A stretch of DNA of 9,139 bases from CAYRTD01 sp964595055. Its GTDB lineage: Bacteria > Bacteroidota > Bacteroidia > Bacteroidales > GCA-2748055. Below are positions 1 through 7,072 of the stretch, one piece after another; position 1 is the first letter of the stretch, and the number at the start of each line of letters is the position of its first letter. The notes beneath the pieces were generated by a model. It had not been told where the DNA came from, made no database searches, and saw only the letters and a list, made by a program, of their open reading frames with translations. The DNA is taken from contig CAZQOV010000129.1 in NCBI GenBank assembly GCA_964595055.1, positions 1 through 9,139 of the forward strand. The letters run 5' to 3'. A program made the translations under genes and the position numbers.

Positions 1-680
1 TAGCGATTTGTGAAGGTGAATCCATAGAAATCGATGCGGAAGGGGAATACTATTCTTACCTGTGGCATAATGGAAGTCAATTCCCGTCGATTAGAACTTC
101 AACCGAAGGATATAAGAGTGTGAAGGTAACAGATGCATACGGCTGTTCCTGGTCAGATAGCGTTTACCTTTCGGTTCATGAACTTCCTGAAGTGGATCTG
201 GGTCCTGACACTGCCTTATGTGGTATTGAGCAGATCATGCTTGACGCCGGTCATGACGGAGTAGTATTCAATTGGTCTACGGGAGACACCTACAGGGAGA
301 TTATTGTATATGAGGGAGAACAGACCATCTGGGTGGAAGTCACCAATGAACACAATTGTGTTTCCTACGATACCATAAATATCAATCCCTGTTCTCCGGA
401 AGACCGGTTTGCCGAAATGCCAACTGCCTTCACGCCGAATGGAGATGGTAAGAATGACGTTTGGAGAATCCCGGAACTGGAGCCTTTTCCTGATGCCGTT
501 GTGGAGATCTACGATCGGTGGGGCAATATGGTTTACCGGTCCGAACCCGGTTATTCAGATCCCTGGAATGGTGTTGCCTCAGATGGAAGAACCATGCCGA
601 TGGATTCATACTATTTCATTATCAATTTGAACGATGGAAGCTCTGATCCGGTAGTGGGAACGGTAACCATTATAAAGTAA
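1..680 (+). CDS. Type IX secretion cargo, C-terminal part: Ig/PKD-like repeats plus gliding-motility-type (type B) sorting domain; 5' truncated
   Basis: The frame is open from the left edge (first full codon at 3), giving 225 visible residues; a GTG at 120 is internal, not the start. Two similar blocks of about 65 residues are visible (about 3-60 and 68-130). Each has a Cys near its start, a short 'I/L-D-A' strand, a Trp in a 'W-x-x-G' turn, a 'V-x-V-T' strand and a later Cys. This is the pattern of Ig/PKD-like repeats in Bacteroidota surface proteins. Residues about 139-225 match the gliding-motility-associated C-terminal domain (CHU_C, TIGR04131 type): 'PTAFTPNGDGKND', then 'VEIYDRWGNMVYRS', 'WNG', 'YYFII' and a final 'GTVTIIK'. 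In this family the domain directs export across the outer membrane by the T9SS. The function of the missing N-terminal part cannot be told; adhesin or gliding roles are possible. The PorP/SprF gene 105 bases downstream supports the T9SS assignment. Confidence 0.93.
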   Translation, partial: AICEGESIEIDAEGEYYSYLWHNGSQFPSIRTSTEGYKSVKVTDAYGCSWSDSVYLSVHELPEVDLGPDTALCGIEQIMLDAGHDGVVFNWSTGDTYREIIVYEGEQTIWVEVTNEHNCVSYDTININPCSPEDRFAEMPTAFTPNGDGKNDVWRIPELEPFPDAVVEIYDRWGNMVYRSEPGYSDPWNGVASDGRTMPMDSYYFIINLNDGSSDPVVGTVTIIK

Positions 681-785
681 CGACGTAAGAATAAATTATA
701 TATGTGAATGGGAGCGGGTAGTCTGAGAAAATGGGGGTTGGAAATTCCCTTACAAAAGGAAAAATTTGAGGTGTAGCTTGAACCT

Positions 786-1763
786 ATGAAAAGATCGCTT
801 TTTTATATCATTTTATTAACCGGTTTGGTTCGAATAACCCATGCTCAGCAGGTACCGCTTTACAGTCAGTACATGATGAATGGGTTCCTGTTAAACCCTG
901 CAGTGGCAGGGAGTGAGGGCTACACTGCGATAAATATAACGGCCAGGGAACAATGGCTGGGGCTGAGAAATGCACCACGCACTCATGCATTGAGCGGGCA
1001 AACCCGGATTTTAAAAAACAGTTATATCTCCAAAAATGCTTCAATTAAGCGAAGGAGGCGAATGGCATCCAGGAGTGGTAAGGTGGGTTTGGGAGGATAT
1101 GTTTTTAATGATCGAAACGGTCCGATTGATCGCACAGGAATTCAATTATCTTATGCCTACCACATTCGAATGCGCCAGTCCCAGCTTTCTTTTGGGATTT
1201 CAGGGATTGCCTACCAGTTTTCTGTCGACGACAGTAAGATAAGGCTTCAGGAACAGGACGATGAGCTATATATGAATGCAGCAAAATCGGTGTTTATCCC
1301 CGATGCAAGCGTGGGGGTATACTTTTCTAATCCTGAATTTTATGCCGGTTTTTCTGCTTCTCAGCTTTTTCAATCTTCACTGATATTAGGACAAAGCAAA
1401 CGGTATGCGGAATACAAAATGCGAAGGTATTATTATTTTACCGCCGGTTATGATGTATACATCAATGATTATTTCACCATAGAACCCTCCTTTCTGATCA
1501 AAAGTAATGAAAACAGAACCTCGCAGGCTGACCTTAACGTCAAGTTCATCTTTTCCGATGAATATTGGGGGGGATTATCCTACCGCACAGGTGGAGCTAT
1601 GGTATTTATGGGCGGAGTGAAAGTGGATAAATTTGTTTTTGGTTACGCCTTCGATTATACCCTCAGCTCCATCATGAAAAGAACTTATGGCTCCCATGAA
1701 TTTATGATCGCCGTTCTGTTCGGAGACAGCGCAAGAAGATACAGGTGGCTTAACAGGTACTAG
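786..1763 (+). CDS. PorP/SprF family type IX secretion system outer-membrane protein
   Basis: The protein has 325 residues, the usual size for the family. An N-terminal signal peptide is visible (basic 'MKRS', hydrophobic core, 'THA-QQ' junction near residues 20-21). The mature start, 'QQVPLYSQYMMNGFLLNPA' followed by 'AGSEGY' and 'REQWLGLRNAP', is the hallmark of PorP/SprF proteins. The rest alternates short amphipathic strands rich in Tyr, Phe and Gly, as expected of an outer-membrane beta-barrel. SprF is known to be needed for secretion of the type B cargo SprB in Flavobacterium; related proteins commonly lie next to CHU_C-domain cargos, as here. A basic stretch with five consecutive basic residues (88-92) lies between early strands and is probably a loop. 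The ATG at 786 is chosen because it gives a complete signal peptide. No Shine-Dalgarno is seen. A weak Bacteroidota-like promoter match (TTG at 738-740, AAAATTTG at 761-768) lies upstream, so the gene may also be transcribed independently of the cargo gene. Confidence 0.93.
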   Translation: MKRSLFYIILLTGLVRITHAQQVPLYSQYMMNGFLLNPAVAGSEGYTAINITAREQWLGLRNAPRTHALSGQTRILKNSYISKNASIKRRRRMASRSGKVGLGGYVFNDRNGPIDRTGIQLSYAYHIRMRQSQLSFGISGIAYQFSVDDSKIRLQEQDDELYMNAAKSVFIPDASVGVYFSNPEFYAGFSASQLFQSSLILGQSKRYAEYKMRRYYYFTAGYDVYINDYFTIEPSFLIKSNENRTSQADLNVKFIFSDEYWGGLSYRTGGAMVFMGGVKVDKFVFGYAFDYTLSSIMKRTYGSHEFMIAVLFGDSARRYRWLNRY

Positions 1764-1771
1764 GTTAAGAA

Positions 1772-1781
1772 GTATTAATAC
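1772..1781. repeat. Perfect 10-base palindrome GTATTAATAC
   Basis: The sequence equals its own reverse complement and starts eight bases after the PorP/SprF stop codon, just beyond a 6-base inverted repeat that spans the stop. It could be a protein-binding site or part of a weak 3' structure. A 10-base AT-rich palindrome can also arise by chance, so only its existence is certain. Confidence 0.35.
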
Positions 1782-1946
1782 AGGCAAATTCCAGTACTCA
1801 TAGTTAGAAAAGTTAGGGTTTCTGCAGAAGCGGAAACGTTAGAGAGGATGTCGCGATTTTATTCCCAGGCAATCTATTTCTTTTAAACCTCATGAATCAA
1901 ACCCAAATTTTTTGTGATGATCCTTCTAAGGTTTATGGTCCTACCC

Positions 1947-2002
1947 ACTGTTCACTCTACGCCTCTCACCACTTACCATTTACCGCCTACCGCTTACTCT
2001 AA
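1947..2002 (+). repeat. Degenerate heptanucleotide tandem repeat, eight units
   Basis: In register the units read ACTGTTC, ACTCTAC, GCCTCTC, ACCACTT, ACCATTT, ACCGCCT, ACCGCTT and ACTCTAA, with an approximate consensus ACC-N-C-T-T. The strand is C/T/A-rich and nearly G-free, unlike the flanks. Units 4 to 7 all begin with ACC. The arrangement recalls heptad short tandem repeats known from cyanobacterial intergenic regions and similar low-complexity ACC/CAC-type heptads that I recall from Bacteroidota genomes. No function is evident. The repeat ends about 120 bases upstream of the next start codon. Confidence 0.65.
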
Positions 2003-2124
2003 TCACTGCCAATTAAAGTTAGATACCCGGATATGCTGTTGCGATGCTAAGGCAATGATACCTCCCCAACCTGAACCATCTTCCATTCTTTTTGTTCTAA
2101 TCTTAAATCATAAAGTATTATGCT

Positions 2125-2448
2125 ATGGATTTAAGTGATAAAAAATGTGTACCCTGCGAAGGGGGAGTTCCGAAAATGAAACCCGAAGAGATTAAAGAAT
2201 ATAATGGCAGACTAAAAACCCCATGGGAAGTTCAGGATGATATGAAAATCCGCAGAACCTTTGAGTTTGATAATTTCAAGGAAACAATGAAATTCGTTAA
2301 TCAGATTGCTGATCTGGCTGAAGAAGAGGGCCATCATCCTGTTATGCATGTTTTTTACGGGAAAGTTGAAGTTGAGTTCTGGACGCATGCTATCATGGGA
2401 CTTTCTGAAAATGATTTTATTATGGCTGCCAAAATCGAGAAATTTTAA
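2125..2448 (+). CDS. Pterin-4a-carbinolamine dehydratase (4a-hydroxytetrahydrobiopterin dehydratase)
   Basis: The protein has 107 residues, full length for this small cytoplasmic family. It fits the family signature exactly: E66-x3-H70-H71-P72-x5-Y78-x9-H88-x8-D97, where the His residues belong to the dehydratase active site. The N-terminal 'KCVPCEGG' (C8, C11) is common in bacterial members. The enzyme dehydrates 4a-hydroxytetrahydropterin to quinonoid dihydropterin, recycling the cofactor of aromatic amino acid hydroxylases. No such hydroxylase is in this window. Members of the family also occur in bacteria without one, where links to molybdopterin metabolism or other pterin repair have been proposed. 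The TonB receptor gene starts 70 bases downstream on the same strand, so co-transcription is possible, but no functional link is apparent. The symbol phhB is used for homologues beside phenylalanine hydroxylase; without that context I leave it blank. Confidence 0.95.
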   Translation: MDLSDKKCVPCEGGVPKMKPEEIKEYNGRLKTPWEVQDDMKIRRTFEFDNFKETMKFVNQIADLAEEEGHHPVMHVFYGKVEVEFWTHAIMGLSENDFIMAAKIEKF

Positions 2449-2518
2449 TCCCGCGTAGCTGGATTTTTACAGAAATTATTATACGAGTCCTCTTGTTTTA
2501 ACCCTGAATTCAACATTC

Positions 2519-5203
2519 ATGAAAGCATTAAAGCTTAGCATTGGATTTCTTTTTTTGTTTGCTTTTTCAACCTATTCTCAGAAAATTATTTCAGCCAAAG
2601 TATTGGATAAGGGAACACTTCAATCGCTCGTTGGAGCAAATGTTAGCATAAAAGGCTCTCATACAGGAACCATTACAGATCAACAGGGCGAGTTCAGCCT
2701 TCCGGTGAAAGATACAACGGCTGTAATAACAATTTCCTATATTGGTTATGAAAGCATTTCATTTACCGCAGGCACCTTTGATGAAATTGCCGGATTGGAA
2801 GAAGGAGAAAATTTGGTTCTACTTGAACCTGTAGTTACGGCATTCGGGAATGAAGTGGTCGTTGTCGGGAATCGGGGAGATGCCAGAACCGTAACCTCAT
2901 CTGCTGTTCCGGTGGATAATTTTCCTGAACCTGTACTTAAGCAAACCGGTAAATATGATCTTACGCAGCAGTTAAATCGTCTGGCTCCGTCTTTTTATTC
3001 CACCAGGTTGACTTATTCAGATGCCACAGATCATATGGATCCTGCAACACTACGGGGGATGAATCCGGATCAGACTCTTGTTCTTGTCAATGGGAAAAGA
3101 CATCATCCATCTGCGGTTGTGAACACGCTTGGTGTTGTTGGTCGTGGTTCAGTCTTAAATGATTTGAATACCATTCCTTCTTCTGCTATTGAGAGGGTGG
3201 AGATTCTGCGCGACGGAGCATCCGCACAATATGGCTCTGATGCGATTGCCGGAGTTATCAATATTGTTTTGAAAGAAGATACATCCAATCTCAATATTAA
3301 CACCCAGATCGGTCAACGCTATGAAGGAGATGGGTTTAAAACCAATTTTGGACTGAATTACGGTTTTGGCTTCGAAGACGGATCCCGGATCAATTTTACT
3401 TTCGAGTACAGAGACCGCAAAGGCACAAACCGGGCAGGCATCTATGAAGGGCTTATTTATAGCACCGATACAGAGGATGATGGAATCAGTTTCGAGGAGC
3501 ATCTCGCCAATGATAATAAAACCCTGGAAGACAGGGGCTTGACACGGGAAGACTTCCGGCTTAACCTCGGAAATTCAGAAATGAAAAACATTTCAGTGTT
3601 TATAAATGCCAACATTCCATTAAGCGAGAATCTTAAGCTTTATGCATTTGGTGGAATAAACAATCGATACAGTATATCTGCCGGGGATTACCGGTTTCCA
3701 AACGACCCTGACCGGAACGTTCTGGAGGTCTATCCCAATGGTTTTCTTCCCCGGATTGAAGCGGGCATGAACGATGAATTTGTTTCGCTCGGCCTTGAAG
3801 GGAAACTCGGCCAATGGGACTTTGATCTCAGTAATACTACCGGGGCAAACAGCATGGATTTTTTCGTAAAAAATTCCGTTAATGCTTCTATGGGAGAAAC
3901 CAGTCCAACCCAATTCGAATCGGGCGAAATAGGATTTTTTCAGAACACAGCGAATGTTGATCTGAGCCGCGATTTTGGAGATATGCTGAATTTGCCGGAA
4001 TTGACCCTTTCTGCAGGTGCAGAATACCGTTTTGAAAGGTATCAGATTTTTGCCGGTGAAGAAGATTCCTGGATCAATGAGGACAGGGTGTCATTTCCTG
4101 GTGCCCAGGGGTATCCCGGCTACCAGCTTTCCGATGAAACGGATGAATCAAGAAGCAATTTCGGGGTTTATCTTGATCTTTCTTCTCAACTTGGTCCTTC
4201 ATTTTACCTGACGGCTGCCGGACGTTTTGAAAATTATTCGGATTTCGGGAACAATCTTTCAGGGAAGGTGGCTGCAAGATATTCCATTTTTGATTTTCTG
4301 AACCTAAGAGGTTCTGCCAGTACAGGATTCAGAGCCCCCGCCTTGCATCAAAATTATTATAGTTATACAGGCTCTTACTATTTTGGAGGAACCCTTTATG
4401 AGGTGATGACTGCCCCAAATTCCAGTCCGGTAGCCGAAGCCTTTGGAATACCTGATCTCCGGGAAGAGACCTCTCTGGGTTATTCTATTGGAGTGACTTC
4501 AAGAACCAACTGGAATACCTTACTGACAGTAGATGTATATCAGATTGATGTGAAAGACAGGATTGTTCTTTCAGGATCCTTTTATAAATATTTTGGAATT
4601 AACGTTGTGGACAGCCTTCTGGCTGATCTTCCCAATGTCGGGGCTGCTCAGTTTTTCACCAATGCCATTGATACCCGCACGAGAGGAATTGATGTGGTTT
4701 TATCACAAAAATTCAGTTTGCCTCAAAGTATTCTGGGTATTTATGTGGGATTGAATCTGAACGAGACGGAAATAAAAGATATCAATACCAGTGAGCAGAT
4801 TGAAGAGAATAATCTTGAAGACATATTTTTCGACCGTCAATCACAAGCATTGGTTGAGTTAGCTCAGCCGAAAAGCAAAGTAAACCTTGGCATTGACTAT
4901 CGGTTCAGGGACTTTAAAGCGAATGTTCACTTCACCCGTTTCGGGGAGGTCTCATACAGAGGCAACACAGGCACGAATCAGGATCAGGACTATTCTCCGA
5001 AATGGCTCACAGATTTGCGCATGGGCTATAGAATTAGTTATTTCCTTACCGCATACCTAGGTGCTGCTAATCTTTTTGATGTTTATCCGGACAGGAATAA
5101 TGAGACACTCGAAAGCATGGGACGTTTCCCTTACAACACTGCGGTTACCCAGTTTGGCTTTAATGGTGGATTTTATTACCTGGGGCTTGAAATTGATTTT
5201 TGA
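2519..5203 (+). CDS. TonB-dependent outer-membrane receptor with N-terminal carboxypeptidase-regulatory-like domain
   Basis: This is a complete protein of 894 residues. Residues 1-20 form a signal peptide ('MKALKLSIGFLFLFAFSTYS'). Residues about 22-104 form a carboxypeptidase-D-regulatory-like (CarboxypepD_reg) domain, with 'GANVSIKGSHTGTITDQQGEF' features and 'SYIGYES'. 'EVVVVG' at 112-117 is a TonB-box-like strand. Residues about 123-252 form the plug, with 'LRGMNPDQTLVLVNGKRHH', 'DLNTIPSSAIERVEILRDG' and 'SAQYGSDAIAGVINIVLK'. The remainder is a barrel of alternating strands rich in aromatic residues, ending in the terminal Phe ('LGLEIDF') typical of outer-membrane proteins. The plug resembles the iron-complex type receptor group rather than SusC, and no SusD partner gene follows. 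The substrate is unknown; siderophore, cofactor or another small ligand is possible. It is energised by TonB-ExbB-ExbD, not encoded here. ATG 2519 is chosen because it begins the signal peptide. Confidence 0.95.
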   Translation: MKALKLSIGFLFLFAFSTYSQKIISAKVLDKGTLQSLVGANVSIKGSHTGTITDQQGEFSLPVKDTTAVITISYIGYESISFTAGTFDEIAGLEEGENLVLLEPVVTAFGNEVVVVGNRGDARTVTSSAVPVDNFPEPVLKQTGKYDLTQQLNRLAPSFYSTRLTYSDATDHMDPATLRGMNPDQTLVLVNGKRHHPSAVVNTLGVVGRGSVLNDLNTIPSSAIERVEILRDGASAQYGSDAIAGVINIVLKEDTSNLNINTQIGQRYEGDGFKTNFGLNYGFGFEDGSRINFTFEYRDRKGTNRAGIYEGLIYSTDTEDDGISFEEHLANDNKTLEDRGLTREDFRLNLGNSEMKNISVFINANIPLSENLKLYAFGGINNRYSISAGDYRFPNDPDRNVLEVYPNGFLPRIEAGMNDEFVSLGLEGKLGQWDFDLSNTTGANSMDFFVKNSVNASMGETSPTQFESGEIGFFQNTANVDLSRDFGDMLNLPELTLSAGAEYRFERYQIFAGEEDSWINEDRVSFPGAQGYPGYQLSDETDESRSNFGVYLDLSSQLGPSFYLTAAGRFENYSDFGNNLSGKVAARYSIFDFLNLRGSASTGFRAPALHQNYYSYTGSYYFGGTLYEVMTAPNSSPVAEAFGIPDLREETSLGYSIGVTSRTNWNTLLTVDVYQIDVKDRIVLSGSFYKYFGINVVDSLLADLPNVGAAQFFTNAIDTRTRGIDVVLSQKFSLPQSILGIYVGLNLNETEIKDINTSEQIEENNLEDIFFDRQSQALVELAQPKSKVNLGIDYRFRDFKANVHFTRFGEVSYRGNTGTNQDQDYSPKWLTDLRMGYRISYFLTAYLGAANLFDVYPDRNNETLESMGRFPYNTAVTQFGFNGGFYYLGLEIDF

Positions 5204-5225
5204 TATGCTTTTCTGCCTTCAGTCC

Positions 5226-5245
5226 AAAAGCTTACTGCTTTTTTT
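5226..5245 (+). terminator. Weak intrinsic terminator after the TonB receptor gene
   Basis: The arms AAAAGC (5226-5231) and GCTTTT (5237-5242) flank a 5-base loop, and T residues continue to 5245. It lies 22 bases after the receptor stop codon. The stem is short and AT-rich, so efficiency would be modest. Read on the minus strand there is no following T-run, so it should act only on plus-strand transcripts. Confidence 0.4.
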
Positions 5246-5311
5246 CAGAGACCTATAAACAGGCTAATTTATTTGCAAGAAATAACGACAGGCAGTAAAA
5301 TTTTCGCATGT

Positions 5312-5554
5312 TTAACGCTCCATAAGTGATGGATAGGAGGCAATGAAAACAACATGTTTTATATTTTGATTGATGGCTTCCTCAACAAGAGGTTTCAATA
5401 ACTCTTCAGCTTCCGGAGTAGCGGAAGGACCACAAGGGAACAGTATTTCTTTTTCTTCCAATGCGGGTTTGAAAGTTGAACGATCCCGGAAATCCCATCC
5501 ATGGGAGAGAATTATTTCACCAGGCTTGCCGTGATTTTTGCACCCTGTAAACAT
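5312..5554 (-). pseudogene. Remnant of an NmrA-like atypical short-chain dehydrogenase, both ends missing
   Basis: An 80-residue frame runs on the minus strand. Its first 14 or so residues are read out of frame inside the 3' end of the desaturase gene and look meaningless. From about base 5515 onward the sequence resembles the internal part of NmrA-like NAD(P)-binding proteins: 'DFRDRSTFKPAL' corresponds to the 'D-F-x-D-x-x-(S/T)-x-x-P-A-L' segment, 'ILFPCGPSA' to the 'LF-x-x-x-P-P' strand, and 'AINQNIKHVVFIAS' to the 'A-x-x-x-G-(V)-K-H-(V/I)-V-F-L-S' strand. The N-terminal Rossmann glycine motif is absent, because the desaturase occupies that position, and the frame stops after 'LMER', where the family continues for about 200 residues. 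I saw no continuation in other frames down to 5204. It is probably a deletion remnant. The family call is from recalled motifs; a small unrelated hypothetical protein is the alternative. Confidence 0.5.
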
Positions 5555-6975
5555 AGCGGAATACCCCCACCCGGATGTACACTTCCGCCAACAAAGTATA
5601 AACCTTCCAGTCGGGAACTGAAATTGGGATGCCGGAGAAAAGCGGCAAATTTGGAATTGGAGCTTGAACCGTAAAGTGAACCTTTGTAAGATGAAGTTTT
5701 GGACTCGATTTCCCGGGGATCGAGTATGTATTCGGCCCTGATATCTCTCTCTACATCTTTTTTCAGAATATCCGACAGCTTTGTAATGATGTTTTTCCGG
5801 GTCCTTTGAACGATCTCTTCCCAGTCCTGGTTTTCATTCCGTGGAGCATTGACCATCACAAACCAGTTTTCATGACCTTCCGGAACATCATCCGGACTTT
5901 CTTTTGAGCTGATGTTGATATAGATGGTGGGGTCATCATGAATGTCTAAACGATCAAACAGGAATTCAAACTCCTCCCTGTAATTATCGCTGAAGAAAAT
6001 ATTATGAAGTTCGAGTTCAGGATAACTGTTTCCTATTCCCCAGTAAAATACAAGAGCAGAACTCGAGCGCTCCTGATTGAGCGTTCGTTCTGGTCTTTTT
6101 ATGCCCGGAAGTAATTTTCTGTAAGTGGGAACAACATCCATATTAGAGATGACAATATCAGCATCATATTCATTTTTGGAAGTTTGCACGCCTGTTACTT
6201 TTTTGTTTTTATGGAGGATTTCATTCACTTCCTCTGAAAACCTGAATTCCACACCCAATTCCATGGCAAGATGGTAAAGGCTCAGGGTAATATTATACAT
6301 TCCGCCTTCCGGGAAATACACACCTGTACCATGTTCCAGGCTAGATATTATGTTCAGGATACCGGGGGCCTTAAACGGGCTGGAGCCATTGTATGTGGCC
6401 ATCCTGTTGAACAGTTGAACAAGCTTGGGGTGTTTAAGTCGTTTCCGGTTGGCTTCATCCATGGTCTTAAAAATATCCATCTCGTGAAAGTATGTTCCTG
6501 CTTTAAAGAAATCGGCCGATAAATAGTTGGTAAATTTATGAAGCGATTTCTCCAGGAATACCGGTGATGTTTTTTCATAGAGCTTCACAGCATGTTCAAC
6601 ATATTTTTTTATTATTTTTCGGTCAATGTCCAGCTTATTTTCGATTTCAGCGGCAAGTTTATCTTTATCAGACCATGCATAGAGGATGGTTCCGTCACTC
6701 CAGTAATATTTGCAGGCAAGTTCAATTCTTTTATAGGTAAAATATTTTTTTGGATCCTTTCCGGCGAGTTCGAACAGTTCTTCAACAAAAAACGGCATTG
6801 TAAAAAGAGAGGGACCAAGGTCGAAACGATATTTTCCCAGTTCTATCAAATTTAACTTCCCTCCGGGACCCTCATCCTTTTCGAACACAGCGACTTTCAT
6901 TCCTTTTGCTGCAAGACGGATGGCTGTTGCAATTCCGCCAATTCCGGAACCTATGATCACAACATTTTTTTTCAT
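5512..6975 (-). CDS. FAD-dependent carotenoid desaturase, CrtI/CrtD family (phytoene desaturase-like)
   Basis: The protein has 487 residues, a normal full length. The N-terminus carries the FAD-binding Rossmann fold 'VVIIGSGIGGIATAIRLAAKG' (Gly residues 9, 11, 13 and 14), the acidic residue E32 at the end of the second strand and the 'GPGGK' loop (36-40), then 'YRFDLGPSLFTMP' (49-61). The C-terminus has the family's second dinucleotide-contact motif, 'VGGSVHPGGGIPLCLQGAK' (462-480, with H467 and P468). Enzymes of this family introduce double bonds into carotenoid precursors at the membrane. The 'FDLGPSLFTMP' and 'ACKYYWSDGT' segments remind me more of Bacteroidota 1-hydroxycarotenoid 3,4-desaturase (CrtD)-type proteins than of the first phytoene desaturase, but I cannot settle the subtype. 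No crtB, crtY or other carotenoid gene is in the window. The ATG at 6975 is chosen because it precedes the Rossmann strand directly; its leader is AT-rich with no Shine-Dalgarno. Confidence 0.9.
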   Translation of the reverse strand: MKKNVVIIGSGIGGIATAIRLAAKGMKVAVFEKDEGPGGKLNLIELGKYRFDLGPSLFTMPFFVEELFELAGKDPKKYFTYKRIELACKYYWSDGTILYAWSDKDKLAAEIENKLDIDRKIIKKYVEHAVKLYEKTSPVFLEKSLHKFTNYLSADFFKAGTYFHEMDIFKTMDEANRKRLKHPKLVQLFNRMATYNGSSPFKAPGILNIISSLEHGTGVYFPEGGMYNITLSLYHLAMELGVEFRFSEEVNEILHKNKKVTGVQTSKNEYDADIVISNMDVVPTYRKLLPGIKRPERTLNQERSSSALVFYWGIGNSYPELELHNIFFSDNYREEFEFLFDRLDIHDDPTIYINISSKESPDDVPEGHENWFVMVNAPRNENQDWEEIVQRTRKNIITKLSDILKKDVERDIRAEYILDPREIESKTSSYKGSLYGSSSNSKFAAFLRHPNFSSRLEGLYFVGGSVHPGGGIPLCLQGAKITASLVK

Positions 6976-7072
6976 TTTTATTTTCGTTTATTGTGGGATG
7001 TGATTTTACCGGACTTCAAAATTCGTTATAATGAAACATCAAAAAAGCATGAAAGTTTATCCCTTAGCCGGG

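Larger units (their letters stand above)
1764..2124. other. 361-base intergenic region without a credible gene
   Basis: No reading frame here resembles a protein. The one ORF of note (1914-2138, +) runs through a heptad repeat and overlaps the start of the next gene. The sequence holds a short inverted repeat around the PorP/SprF stop (arms CTTAAC at 1749-1754 and GTTAAG at 1764-1769, no T-tract), a 10-base palindrome at 1772-1781 and the heptad repeat at 1947-2002. The promoter of the downstream pterin dehydratase should lie in the last 100 bases, but I find no convincing TAnnTTTG-type match. Confidence 0.6.

Noticed and set aside
738..768. Bacteroidota-type promoter (TTG, 20-base spacer, AAAATTTG) upstream of the PorP/SprF gene
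   Set aside because: The -7 element misses the first position of TAnnTTTG and such matches are frequent in AT-rich DNA; mentioned in the gene entry but not listed as a feature.
1749..1769. Terminator at the PorP/SprF stop codon (arms CTTAAC and GTTAAG)
   Set aside because: Only six base pairs, a 9-base loop and no T-tract follow; not a convincing intrinsic terminator.
1914..2138. 74-residue plus-strand ORF in the gap before the pterin dehydratase gene
   Set aside because: Most of its middle is the translated heptad repeat (Thr, Pro and His low complexity), it overlaps the next gene's start, and it resembles no protein I know.
5204..5311. Possible continuation of the NmrA-like remnant in another frame
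   Set aside because: The alternative minus-strand frame reads for about 28 residues but shows no resemblance to the part of the family that should follow.
6592..6855. 87-residue plus-strand ORF opposite the desaturase gene
   Set aside because: It is antisense to an unambiguous coding region and has no recognisable features; treated as a frame shadow, like the other ORFs inside the TonB receptor and recG.
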